DNA of 42,943 bases from Nemertoderma westbladi (GCA_032718475.1 JAUCBJ010002541.1:1-42943); one strand, 5' to 3'; shown: positions 1-10,300, numbered from the stretch's first letter. Made by a program: numbers and translations. Notes: generated from the letters alone by a model not told the origin.

Positions 1-509
1 AGACATTATCCTCATCCGAATCCGAGTCGAACATTGCTACATACAACACAGTAAAATAGTATACTAAGATTTACGAACTGAAACTAAATATTTACCTACA
101 GTATGTTGTTTAGATATCAAATTATTACAGTATTTTATAGTACAGTATTGTCAGACCAAGGCATACATTTGTAAAGGCCATGAAGTCTTGTACACTGAAG
201 GCCGGTATGTATGAAATTTATAAAAAAATTATTAGGACTTCATAGTATTGTTATACATAGCATAGAATTGCGCATCGTCGTCTAACGAGTCGGTGAGTAA
301 TCATACCCGGTACATTGTAGATACTATATGAGCAGTAGAACACAATCATGTTAAAATAATGTAAAAATATGTGTTCTAGAATGATAGTTATTGGTTTGTT
401 CGCTTTTTCGCTATTTTTAAAATTATAATAATTTACTGTACATAATTATAATTATTTACCGTACAGTATACCGGTAGTATAGTGTAAGATATCAATCAAC
501 TAAGCATAT
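1..509. other. AT-rich flank without a recognised gene
   Basis: I see no long reading frame, RNA gene or repeat structure here. The stretch is AT-rich and reads as ordinary intergenic or decayed repeat DNA. Confidence 0.6.
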
Positions 510-513
510 AACC

Positions 514-756
514 GACTGGTAGCAAGCTTATCAGTCTCAACGCGACTGATAAGAATTGGATATTTTTTACCAGGTAAAGTTCCACCAGTCCCATGAACTG
601 GTAGTCTTTGTGCAACAGTCACTGATAATACCAGCGAATTTACTGGTAAAATTGCTGGTTTTACCAGTGGTGGATACCAGTGATTGCTGATGACTTTATT
701 GCAACAAGTTTAGCTGGTAACTGGTAGCTGGTGGAACTGGTAGCTGGTAACCAGTG
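514..756. repeat. Cluster of short ACTGGTA / TACCAGT words
   Basis: About a dozen copies of ACTGGTA-like words and their reverse complement TACCAGT are packed into 240 bp, for example near 515, 569, 595, 629, 641, 661, 675, 713 and 721-755. Both orientations are mixed, so this is not a simple tandem repeat. The 3' end of the array is the densest part (CTGGTAGCTGGT). It abuts the decayed 3' end of an RTE-like LINE. No function can be assigned; it may be an old element end or a cluster of short inverted motifs. Confidence 0.6.
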
Positions 757-834
757 CTTGTTGCAACAGGGCCCAGGGGCCCAAATGCCCCCAATCACAA
801 TCAGTTCTGGCTGATCGACTGCTACTATAATTGG

Positions 835-1094
835 CCTGCTGCATTGAAACTGCATATTGAGATGCTATGCCAGCTTAACAAAAATATTTTGTATTTAGTA
901 TGCAGTCAACAATTGGCAAGCCCAATGCAGCATGCATTAAGAATGATATGCAGGCTTATCATCAAAGTTGTACCACCACAACTCCCTATCCCTCAAAACT
1001 TTCGCGAGATTATCCGCATCTTCAAGACCAGTGTCCTTTTGGAGGCATCTCACGAAAGTCATGGGCTGTCCACCATTATTTCCTCTATGGACCT
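835..1094 (-). mobile_element. RTE-like LINE fragment, 3' part, interrupted by the BEL/Pao element
   Basis: Read on the minus strand, this stretch matches the 3' coding end and 3' UTR of the LINE copies at 16097-16813 and 36429-37928. It includes the segment equivalent to 'HGGQPMTFLRRILKDTGLED' and the trailing 'GCAGC' tail region. It is diverged and carries stops. The match breaks at 1094 and resumes at 12987, on the far side of the BEL/Pao element, so the two pieces were one LINE fragment before insertion. The left end is too diverged to define a tail or target duplication. Confidence 0.8.
1090..1094. other. Left target-site duplication GACCT of the BEL/Pao element
   Basis: GACCT lies directly outside the LTR that starts TGTTGCC at 1095. 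It is repeated at 12987-12991, directly outside the other LTR. Five base pairs is a usual duplication length for BEL/Pao integrases. Confidence 0.93.
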
Positions 1095-2819
1095 TGTTGC
1101 CATTATCCCAACACCAGGGGGGAAAAACGCCGATGCTGGAGACGTGACTTTACAGACCACCGAGCCCCGGCCAGTCACCGGATATTGATTGTGGAGAAGG
1201 AATGTTTTCTGAGATGCAAGTTTGCGGTTGATAAAAAGCTGCATTAGTTGGATATACTCTTTAATGTAACTTCCTATAGTTGAAACCTGTTCAACATCAT
1301 TGAAACCTGAAACCTGATTAAGAATAATTTTGGGCTTCCCCAAATCAATATACACCAAATATTCACAATAATTATACACGATAATATAAATCCCTACGGT
1401 ATATTATTTAATTACCCACTGTTCGCTTCAGATTTTAGCCTACCTAATGTTCCCCAGATTTTCCCTCGGTCCTAGTCTTAGTGCCGTAGTGTCGGTGTCG
1501 GTCGACCCTGTCGCGTGTCCATTCCACCCCTCACGAACCCCGAAGGGTTCGATCATTGAGAACCAGAACGGCTTGGCTAGGGGTCCGTCGGTTCATCGCA
1601 GAAACCCAACCACCTAGGCTTTCCGAGTCCCTTTCAGGCTCGTAGTCGCTTCGGCAGCCGAGAAACTGCTCCGAACAGTCGGTAGGCCAGTAGAGTCTAG
1701 TCCTTTGTCTTTCGACCCCGTCGCGTGTCCGTTCCACCCCTCACGAACCCCGAAGGGAACGATCATCGAGAACCAGTACGGCTTGGCTAAGGGGTCTGTC
1801 GTCGGTTCCCGTCGCAGATCCCGGTACAAGCAGTCAGCGTTCCGAGTTCTTTTCAGTCTCGTAATAGCTGCCGTTGACCAGAGACCGCTAAGGGCAGTCC
1901 TCGTCAAACCCATCCTGTGGCCAGCCCTTTCGCATGTCCGTCCCACCCCTCGCGAACCCCGAAGGGATCGGTCATCGAGAACCAGTACGGCTTAGCTCAG
2001 GGGGCAGTCGTTAGTTGGCCACCCGTTCGCGTGTCCGCTCCACCCCTCACGAACCCCGAAGGGTTCGATCATCGAGAACCAGAATGGCTTGGCTACTAAG
2101 GGGCCGTCGTTTCCCGTCGCAAATCCCTGACACAAGCAGTCAGCGTTCCGAGTTCTTTTCAGTCTCGTAATAACTGCCGTTGACCAGAGACCGCTAAGGG
2201 CAGTCCTCGTCAAACCCGTCCTGTGGCCAGTCCTTTCGCATGTCCGTCCCACCCCTCGCGAACCCCGAAGGGATCGGTCATCGAGAACCAGTACGGCTTA
2301 GCTCAGGGGGCAGTCGTTAGTTGGCCACCCGTTCGCGTGTCCGCTCCACCCCTCACGAACCCCGAAGGGTTCGATCATCGAGAACCAGAACGGCTTGGCT
2401 ACTAAGGGGCCGTCGTTTCCCGTCGCAGATCCCTGACACAAGCAGTCAGCGTTCCGAGTTCTTTTCAGTCTCGTAATAACTGCTGTTGGCCAGGGACCGC
2501 TAAGGGCAGTCCTTGTCCTTTAGGCCTGGCGCATTACCAAATCCACCCCTACAGGCAGCAGGAAGTTGGCCAGGGCCTAATAGTACTCAGGCTAACCTGA
2601 ATACTGCTTGCATTTTCCATCCCCCCCTGGCCCTTATAACTATGAAATTATTCCCGTACCCTGTAAGTTCCCCCAAAGTTCGCCCATAAATCGCCCCCAG
2701 TTTATTGAATGTGCCCAAAACCCATGGTCCCGCACCCAGTAGTAATATCGGAATAATCAATTTTAATAAAATACAAAAATATTCAACTCGCGTTATGGAA
2801 AGTTGAAATACCGCGAACA
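1095..2819 (-). repeat. 3' LTR of the BEL/Pao element
   Basis: The repeat begins TGTTGCC and ends GCGAACA on the plus strand, so on the element's strand it has the canonical 5'-TG...CA-3' ends. It is 1725 bp long and matches the 5' LTR at 11264-12986 apart from scattered substitutions and one 2-nt indel. Internally it holds several hundred base pairs of GC-richer tandem repeats, while both ends are AT-rich. I could not place the U3, R and U5 boundaries or a promoter with confidence. Confidence 0.95.
1500..2520 (-). repeat. LTR tandem repeats (306-bp unit with nested about 65-bp sub-repeat)
   Basis: A 306-bp unit beginning at about 1917 repeats at 2223, with diverged partial units upstream. 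Nested in it are six copies of a shorter block containing ACGAACCCCGAAGGG, near 1533, 1743, 1955, 2049, 2261 and 2355. Three of these (1534-1551, 2050-2067, 2356-2373) form a perfect 7-bp stem closed by a UUCG loop in the minus-strand transcript. Each long unit also carries a 24-bp word, TTCCGAGT...CTCGTA, at 1621, 1840, 2146 and 2452. The array could act in transcription, RNA packaging or recombination, but the sequence alone does not decide. Confidence 0.88.
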
Positions 2820-2830
2820 GTCCCCCCCAA
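2820..2830 (-). promoter_or_regulatory. Polypurine tract for plus-strand priming
   Basis: On the minus strand the bases just before the 3' LTR read ATTGGGGGGGAC, then TGTTCG of the LTR. A G-rich purine run directly upstream of the 3' LTR is where the polypurine tract of an LTR retrotransposon is expected. Confidence 0.75.
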
Positions 2831-3211
2831 TGACCTTCGTGAAGTCTGTCGGTCGATTGAGTTTGCGTAGGTCATTCCCAATATAAAAAACCCAAATTTA
2901 ATATTGCATAGTTTTAATTAATTTGGCCTAGAGTTTGTATAAAAATAAATGTTCGATAAATGTTCCTGGAATATCCCGATCCACTATTTCTTTCTCTGAT
3001 ACGCCTTTCGTCTCTTCGCCCGTCGACTCTCATCGATCGCTATAGCTGGTAGAGGAGCGTCCACATCCATCGTGAGTAGCGCTTCGGCTTGTCTCCTGGC
3101 GGCTCTTCCTTTCGATGGCATAGGGATCATGTCGGTTCGTCTTTCCAACTCAGACTTGCGTGCCTCTAGGAACCACTCTCCGTCACCGAACTCCTCTTTA
3201 TACGAGTATAA
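2831..3211 (-). other. Non-coding region between the accessory ORF and the 3' LTR
   Basis: About 380 bp separate the stop of the accessory ORF from the polypurine tract. No conserved reading frame is visible. The part next to the LTR is AT-rich, and the part near the ORF resembles former coding sequence in composition. Confidence 0.5.
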
Positions 3212-5584
3212 TCATCTAATGACTTCAAATGGACCGAATAATCCGGCGCTCAGTAGCAGATCCACGTAATGGAAAGGTAGCGTGGCCGACGTGTGGAGGC
3301 GTTCCGGGAAGGAGAAATACCCGCACGCCATCTCCTGCGCGATATTCCGAGCGTTTCTCCGAACCTTGGTCTTTAAGTGGCTGTTTGCGTATGTTTCAAA
3401 CATGACCATATTTCCCATAGTGGTTACGTCCTTGGTTGGACATTTGATATAGCAGCGGGGGCTAGAGGAATGTCCACGGAAACCGCACGTGGTGCAGAGG
3501 TTATAAAGGATCGGACAGACGGAAACGTCGTGGCCCGATGTCGCGCAGTATGGGCAATAGAGTATCCCGAGGAGCTGGAGGCATGAATCGGTAACCCGAT
3601 TCCTTCTGCCGCGTGGGCACTGCTCCGAACCACAGTCGCCGCATACCTCCAACTGCATCTCTCGACCAGGAAATATTGGAATCGGGACGCCGATGTGATA
3701 CTCGAGTCGTCGGTCGCTCTTCGGAATATTCGCGGTGGTCGGTAGCCCGCGGAATGCTAGGCTTTTGCGTAGTAGGTTCTCGCTCCGATAACCTTCTTTG
3801 TGTCCCGCTGGTCTCAATTCGGACGACCATTTCTGGCGGTGGATCCATTCAGTTTGCTCGGCGTACCAACGGGTTAGTCGCATAGGGTCCTGAGGAACGG
3901 CGGGTGTAGTAGCCACCGCTGGTCGGCGAAGGGGTGCCGGGGTTTTAGACGGAGGGATACCGAGGAGATCGTCGGGTGTCGGCGCATCGCTGGGGCCCTC
4001 CTCGACCAGTATCGCTGAGCGGGTCCGTTGGTGGCTGGTACTCGGAATCTCCGACGACCAATCTTCGCCACCCGGGAAAGGATACGGGGATAACCGTTGG
4101 CATATGTCGCCGAAGTCGCTCAATGCAGCTGTAGTGGCTACCTCCCTCGCGGGGCTACCGGAGCCGCGTGGGGTGTAAACGCCTGCTCTCTTCATCGGTT
4201 CGGCCGAGGCAACCCGTTTGGCGGCCGGTCCATACGCGGCCTCCGGCTCGAGTTGTCGCTTTGGGGTGGAGAGTAGAACACCCTCGTTTAGCCATATCTC
4301 TTCCCCTTCCGAAGAGATCAGAGGCTCCTCCGCACCGAGAAGTTCGGTAATTGTAGGGATGTCGTAAGGCCCGCTCTCGTCCCAGGAATCGATAACGGCG
4401 AGCGTTTTAGTCTCTCCCGGTGCGATGTTCTCGACCGCTTTGAACGCGTGGTGTATGACCTCGTTCCAGTCGTAGTCGACAAAGGAAAGCGGGATCGCCG
4501 TAATAAGGTTATCGAGAGTTTTACAGATAAACTTAGCGACGGTGTAGCATTCCATAACGACGTAAACGTAGTTCCGTCGATCGGGATTCTCCCACCTTTG
4601 GTGTATCGTCCATTTCCGATCAACGTCCTTCCATCGACCCTCTCGCTCGCTCTTTATTTCTAATCCCGGGTATCCACCATATATTTTATTATAGTCCCGG
4701 AATTTCTGGGGTTTGAAGTCGATACCGCCGTTTAGCACAGCGAGGTAGCCGATCCCGGATTTCGTCGGTCTCACCTCTTGGAATCCTCGCATGAACTCGG
4801 CGAATCGTAACCAGGCTAGTAGCGTTTGAGTGTCGATGCAATGGCTAAGGGCGTTGAGGTCGTCTCGTCGGTTTCTTCCTGCAGGGGCGTTCGCGTAGTC
4901 GTTCCGGACGTCCGCCTTGATATCTGACCCGATTTTAATGACGTCGAAGTCGAAGAGGATCTTTTGGATTTCCGGAGGCAGCAACCAGATCGCTCCGGCT
5001 GCCTGCACTTCCTGTCTGGGTGTCGGGAATATTCGGCACACCAGTACCAAACCGTCCAGGGTTCCGAGGACGACGACTAAGGATCGACCGTATTCTTTCT
5101 CCCCGTACTTTTCCTGGTAGTCGTCTCGGTTCTGGATAATCGATACGCGTTCCTCTCGAAGCGTCGCCGTACACTCCGACAGGTTTCCCCAGTGGGCGAG
5201 GTACGTACTCTTGTCGTCGACGAAACTTTGACATCTCGCCAACGTAATCGCTTTCGAGGTGGGCATCGCGTTTCCCTCGTTGTCGTAGATCAAACATCGG
5301 GATCTGTAGACGCTCTGCCGGAACGTTTCCCAAAACGACGAATCGTCCCCTCCGGTTGCCTTTGCGTTCCGAGTTCTTTTCAGTCTCGTACTAGCATCGG
5401 CTAACCGGAGGGCTCGTAGATTCTTAGAATCCGGTCCCTCTCGCCCGGTGAATTTAATGACTCGCACGTTCTCATTTAGCAGGGTGCTCCAATTTGTATC
5501 AAAGTCAGGGGATCCGGGTTGCGAATATTCCAGTAGATCTATCGTGCTACGTAATTCGCCGATAATTTGGCGATTTGGGTCCAT
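3212..5584 (-). CDS. Accessory protein: degenerate 3'-5' exonuclease-like domain plus CCHC zinc knuckles (790 aa)
   Basis: This intact 790-codon frame lies between the integrase remnant and the 3' LTR, where some LTR elements carry env. It has no signal peptide or membrane segment, so it is not envelope-like. Residues about 165-360 resemble the RNase H-like fold of DEDD 3'-5' exonucleases (DNA_pol_A_exo1/WRN-exo type). LPPEIQKIL then IKIGSDIKADVRND looks like the exo II block with Asp retained, and YVVMECYTVAKFI looks like exo III but lacks the usual Asp. The exo I D-x-E is not evident. Residues 430-570 are a Pro/Ser/Thr-rich linker. The C-terminus has CGDCGSEQC (648-656), C-x2-C-x4-H-x4-C (677-690) and C-x2-C-x4-H-x5-C (697-711), suggesting nucleic-acid binding. 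Codons 66-74 come from the 24-bp word shared with the LTRs. The fold assignment is inference by motif; activity is doubtful. Confidence 0.72.
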   Translation of the reverse strand: MDPNRQIIGELRSTIDLLEYSQPGSPDFDTNWSTLLNENVRVIKFTGREGPDSKNLRALRLADASTRLKRTRNAKATGGDDSSFWETFRQSVYRSRCLIYDNEGNAMPTSKAITLARCQSFVDDKSTYLAHWGNLSECTATLREERVSIIQNRDDYQEKYGEKEYGRSLVVVLGTLDGLVLVCRIFPTPRQEVQAAGAIWLLPPEIQKILFDFDVIKIGSDIKADVRNDYANAPAGRNRRDDLNALSHCIDTQTLLAWLRFAEFMRGFQEVRPTKSGIGYLAVLNGGIDFKPQKFRDYNKIYGGYPGLEIKSEREGRWKDVDRKWTIHQRWENPDRRNYVYVVMECYTVAKFICKTLDNLITAIPLSFVDYDWNEVIHHAFKAVENIAPGETKTLAVIDSWDESGPYDIPTITELLGAEEPLISSEGEEIWLNEGVLLSTPKRQLEPEAAYGPAAKRVASAEPMKRAGVYTPRGSGSPAREVATTAALSDFGDICQRLSPYPFPGGEDWSSEIPSTSHQRTRSAILVEEGPSDAPTPDDLLGIPPSKTPAPLRRPAVATTPAVPQDPMRLTRWYAEQTEWIHRQKWSSELRPAGHKEGYRSENLLRKSLAFRGLPTTANIPKSDRRLEYHIGVPIPIFPGREMQLEVCGDCGSEQCPRGRRNRVTDSCLQLLGILYCPYCATSGHDVSVCPILYNLCTTCGFRGHSSSPRCYIKCPTKDVTTMGNMVMFETYANSHLKTKVRRNARNIAQEMACGYFSFPERLHTSATLPFHYVDLLLSAGLFGPFEVIR
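5367..5390 (-). repeat. LTR-derived 24-bp word inside the accessory ORF
   Basis: This stretch is identical to the LTR word at 1840-1863, 2146-2169 and 2452-2475 (TTCCGAGTTC...CTCGTA on the plus strand). Here it is translated on the minus strand as part of STRLKRTRNA. The reading frame relative to the word differs from that of the copy in gag at 9539-9562, so the nucleotide sequence rather than the encoded peptide is shared. Confidence 0.9.
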
Positions 5585-6834
5585 ATTTACGATTATATCC
5601 GTTACAAATTAGATCAGTTAATTATAAGTCCAGAAAGTCTGAAACTATAGCGATAGCAGAATAATTCAGTTTTTTTTATTTAATTCAGTTTATTAAATAA
5701 TATTGCTATATAGACATCTATCATCTTATTGCTAATACTTTCAGCATTTACAGTTACTATAGCTATACATTAATATCCAACCAGTTTTTTATGACTTTTT
5801 TGTCCTTTTCTTTTTTCCAATTCTTTTCTTTAGACTTTTTTTTACCTTTTTTTTTGTCTTTTTTCATTTCATTATTATTTCATCTCATTTCATTTATTTC
5901 CACATATATTTCAACACATTTAGTTCCACCATTTATTTCATATTTATTTATTTCCACATCATCATTGGGTTTATAGCCCCCCGGCTATCATCATTTGTTA
6001 TAAGCGCAGCACCAGGGTGCGCATCATTATATTTTCATCAGCATACGCGTCATCATTCAGGTTTATAGTAGAGTTGTCTGATCCTTTTCATCGTTTCCAA
6101 CTATATTCAATCATTTTCTTTGGTTAATCTTTGTCGTGGAAGGGGTGTTACTCGGCAATCTGGGATCTACAGCTGGACTCGTTACACCGCCTACGCCCCA
6201 AACTGCGCACGTAACGTACAATGAAGACGCTGGGAGTGAAGTCACGTGGATGCACCATGGACCCACCAGAATAACACTCCCAACAACATAAAGCTCAGTC
6301 GACGAAGTCATGTGGGATGGGATTACGCAACATTCTGGGATCTACAGCTGGACTCGTTACACCGCCTACGCCCCAAAATCCACGCAACGGTCCCACCAGA
6401 ATAACGCGACTGAGACACAAAACCCTCTATCGTCGAAGTCATGTGGATGCACCATGGACCCACCAGAATAACGGGATAGAAGGGGAGTTGCGCGGCAATC
6501 CGGGATCTACAGCTGGACTCGTTACACCGCCTATGCCCCGAACTGCGCACGCAACGGACAACATAACATACTGCAATGAATACAATGAATTCCACTTCAA
6601 ATCTTTTCCATTTCCAATAATCCAATATCGTAGGTCCTGATGACCAAAATCAGGGTAAACAAAACATAAACGACCCTGCATCAGTCGAAACATCTGCAGG
6701 GTGACGCTGGACTCCACATAACACACGAGGAAACACAAATACCATGGCGTGGTTACAGTTGGTTTAAGGGGGGTCCATAATTCGTTGTCGATAAATCACA
6801 GTTAAAAAGAGTTTGTCAACATGATGAGAAGGGT
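5585..6834 (-). other. Spacer between the integrase remnant and the accessory ORF
   Basis: This 1.25-kb internal region has no credible gene. From 5770 to 5950 the plus strand is strongly T-rich. GCGCA and TGCGC arms form a small hairpin near 6004-6022. A three-copy repeat occupies 6150-6545. In elements with a third ORF this is where a subgenomic promoter or splice acceptor would lie, but I cannot identify one. Confidence 0.5.
6150..6545 (-). repeat. Three-copy tandem repeat of about 165-175 bp
   Basis: The phrase GGATCTACAGCTGGACTCGT followed by TACACCGCCTA occurs at 6163, 6338 and 6503. CCACCAGAATAAC also recurs between the copies. The spacing is 175 and then 165 bp. The array lies only in this spacer and is not a copy of the LTR repeats. 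Confidence 0.88.
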
Positions 6835-7341
6835 TTAAACGTATTTGTAATTGTCACCAATGTCCGCAGCAGGATCTTGAGTAGGGAACTTATCACCTCT
6901 CGTAGAGTCACCGCTATCATTGCCTTCAAGAAGGCACAGCCTCTGGATAGGGCGTTGGTAGTGGCCCGATTTCGTTCGTATCGTCACAGTCCTCGCAAGT
7001 CCGTCTTTGCTTGGGTGTATGGTCACGACCCGCGCCACAGGCCAGTGAACGCGGTCTTTGAGATCTTCTTTAACTAGTACCATGTCGCCAACTGCGACGT
7101 TCCGGTAGGTGTTGTTCCATTTCCTACTGGTCCGGAGGGTTATGAGGTACTCCTGGGCCCAGATTCTCCACCAATGCGCTGCCAACGCTTGGGCCTTCTT
7201 CCAGTTTGTATGTCTCGCGATCTCGTTGGGATCCGGGAACATGGTCTCCGGGAGAACGTGGGTTTTGGGTCTCCCCAGTAGGTGGTTAGGAGTGAGGGAC
7301 TCAACTGAGGCGTTCGCCATCCGGGTATTACGGCAGATTAG
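6835..7341 (-). pseudogene. BEL/Pao integrase C-terminal remnant (DUF5641)
   Basis: On the minus strand the frame reads SVESLTPNHLLGRP, then WKKAQALAAHWWRIWAQEYL, VAVGDMVLVKED and WPVARVVTIHP. This is the usual order at the C-terminus of BEL/Pao integrases (tail of the catalytic region, then DUF5641). Nothing upstream of the LTPNHLL block survives: the zinc-binding domain and the D,D,E catalytic core are absent. The remnant is in a different frame from gag-protease, and the gag stop at 7328 overlaps its start, so it is probably not translated as part of a polyprotein. It marks the right edge of the deletion that removed most of pol. Confidence in the family is high, while coding status is uncertain. 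Confidence 0.85.
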
Positions 7342-10300
7342 TCCGTGCTCTCCCATTAATGGTGTCAATGTTATCAACATCATTATTATCATCAACAACC
7401 TTATTAGCCACCAAAGCATGGGCACGCGCCAATGTCGGGTCTTTGAACGTGGCCTGAACAAAAATGTTGGTACAATATTGATCTTCCTCGGACGGATTCT
7501 CGTCCTTCTCGGCAAACTCTCGGGTCTCCACATTAAAGCATCCGGTCATCTCCCGCTGGGTTCTCTCGGTTTCGAGAAATAAATCCTCATTGAGGTCTGT
7601 AGCTGAGCAATATCCCACGGATGTTACATTTTCTTTATTCTGACATTTAGGAAGATATGTATAGGTGTCAGTAGTTTCTTCCTTGATGCCGCAGAGGGTC
7701 CATCCCATTATGGTTCGTTCAGCGTAAAAGCCGTCATCTTTCTTTATGGATCGGGCGACATCTCCGGTAGGTATGTGTAATTCCGGTGTATCAAGTCCGA
7801 TCAGTAGGGTGATGCGGTTTACGTCCAACTGCGGACACCTCAGATCTACATCGTCTCGGTCCAATTGTATGAGGGGGGTGTACTCGGCTGATTGTCGGAA
7901 CCGCACTCGGAGGTCTGTGTGTACCAAGGCGTTCTTGATGGTTAGCTTGACCGTCTCGTAGCCCTTCATTACTCCTTCCATTTGGAGTTGCACCTCCCCA
8001 GACTCTACCTCTCTGTTATCGGTGATGGTTTGTATGGGCCGTTTACAAGGTTCATATTCTAGGCCGAGTTGCTCGAGGAAATCCCGGTCGATGATGGTTC
8101 CGTCAGACCCGTTATCAAGGAACGCGAGCGTCGTCAGGGATTTGCCGACTCCCTGAATCCTTACCGGGATTACCTTTGCGAAGACCATGTAGCGGCGATT
8201 TATAAGATTAATCGTGGCTGAAATGTTGGTTACTTGTGGTTTATCGGTGGAGATTTTAAACGGATTGGTTTCTCTCCGTTGGGTAATCCGGGTTCCTTTG
8301 GAAACGTGGTTCGTTTCTCCTCTTCGCTTGGCTTCGATCCGAAAGGGGAGGGTAGTGAAGTCGAAGTTCGCGGGGATGTGGAGGAGCGTGTGATGACGTA
8401 GGTCGTTACAAACTGCACAACACGACCTTTGGTCGCAATCCCGAACGTAGTGACCTGTTCCAAGACACCGGAAGCATCCTCGGTGTTTCATCATCGCCTC
8501 GAAGCGTGGGACAAGTTCAGCAAACTGGAACTTTCCGCAGAATTCCAACTTATGTTTCTCTCCGCAGAAGAGACATATAGGGGAGGCTGTGGTGCCTTCC
8601 CTTTCGGGTGCCCAATTCGCTAGGTAGCATGCCCATTCTTCTGCTAAGGTCGGTTCCTCGTAATCCTCGTCATCCGAGTCCTCAGCCATACTGATGGCCA
8701 TCGCACTCACAGGAGTAGGGTGGAATCTTGGGTTTGGAGTGGGTGCCCTGCTCTGATAATTGCTCTCCATTGCGTCCAACTTGGCGAGACTCTGTTTCGA
8801 GAACATCGAGTCATTCATGGCTTCGGAGATATCGTCCAGGAATGCCGACATTTCGAGGAAGCTGGGATCTCGATCTGGATGTCTGTGCCGGAGATCTACG
8901 CATTTATAGGCCCACTTACTTTGCAGCCATCCGGGGAACTTCCGGGCAATCTGTCGGAGGTTTAGAATGTTGTTCACCTGGTCCTCCTTATTTAAGGGTT
9001 TCAGAGTGTAGTAGGCATCCTTCATGGAATCTGAAAATTCCTGGAGGTTCTGTGGGTCCCCTAGTGATCCCGCGTCTTGTATCAGTTTCTCTAGAGTTTT
9101 ATTAATTATAGTCCCGGTATTTCCGTATCTTTTGTCTAGAGTTTTCCATGCGTCGTAGTATGCTTCATGAGAACCTCCCTCAAAACAAGCGATGATTCGG
9201 CGTGGTTTGTCACCCAGGTATTGCGATAAATATACCAGTTTCTGTGCATCGGCTATGTCCGTTGATCCAATCTGCGCAAAGAACCGTTTCTTGAATCTGA
9301 GGTAATCGACGGGATCTCCTTCGAAGGTGCGGATCTCCATCTTGGGCATGGAGAGGCGGTTTTCCAATGCCCGGATAATGCCGATGTTGTCCGAACTGGA
9401 GTGGTTTGGAGGGTTATAGTTATTGGCACTCTCTCCCATACTCGATGGATCAATGGTAGGTGGAGTTTTAATGATGACGCGACTACGGGTTTGTGGTGTG
9501 GATGTAAACGGGTTGTTGGATCGAGGAGTGGCGTCCCGTTCCGAGTCCCTTTCAGGCTCGTACTTGGGAACACTCGCTGTCGTGGTGTTGGATGGGAAAT
9601 AAGGTTCCTCATTCTTTAGCGTAGCCGGTGGTGGATGGAACACCGGTGCTTGTGCCGATAGCGTAGACTGTTTGGTAGGCGGGATCTCGGGTTTCGGAAG
9701 TTTCGCCGCTGTCGGTATGAATGACTTTTCTAATTCCGGTACCGGGATTGGTTCATATTCCTGATCTATATCCCTTTCCCAGTCCTCGTAGAGTTGAATA
9801 TCTCGTTCTATAAGTGCGGCTTCGTATTCCGCGAGTTTTACAATATCCGCATTCTTTTTGTGGATGAGAATTGCTTGGGCCTCGGCGTGTTGTTTACGCA
9901 TTTCTGCTTCCCATTTACGTTGTTCGATCTCTCGTCCGCGTTGTTCGGCCTCCTGTTTGCGTTGTTCGGCCTCTCGTTTGCGTTGTTCGGCCTGCCGTTC
10001 GTCCTCTCGTCTATGTTGTTCGGCCTCTCGTTTATGTTGTTCTGCCTGCCGTTCGTCCTCTCGTTTGCGTTGTTCGGCCTGCCGTTCGTCCTCTCGTCTA
10101 TGTTGTTCGGCCTCTCGTCTATGTTGTTCGGCCTCCTGTTCGCGTTGTTCGGCCTGTCGTTCGGCTGCTTGTTTGGCCTCTCGCTTTTGTGTTTCGGCGG
10201 CTAATACATCTTGCTCGGCTTGCAGTTGAATATACTCATCTTCCATCCGAGCTTTGAGGGCTAATGCCTTCCGTTCTCGCAGTTGGTCTCGGAGTGGCGG

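Noticed and set aside
1705-2405. Several 60-110-codon frames in both strands of the LTR repeats
   Set aside because: They recur only because the repeat unit is duplicated and lacks stops. They have no domain, and their starts fall inside repeat units.
2701-2706. AATAAA on the minus strand of the LTR as polyadenylation signal
   Set aside because: It lies only about 115 nt from the LTR start, and AT-rich DNA gives such hexamers by chance, so I could not tie it to an R region.
9794-10257. Plus-strand Leu/Val/Cys-rich frames over the gag coiled coil
   Set aside because: They are antisense shadows of the repetitive coiled-coil codons of gag.
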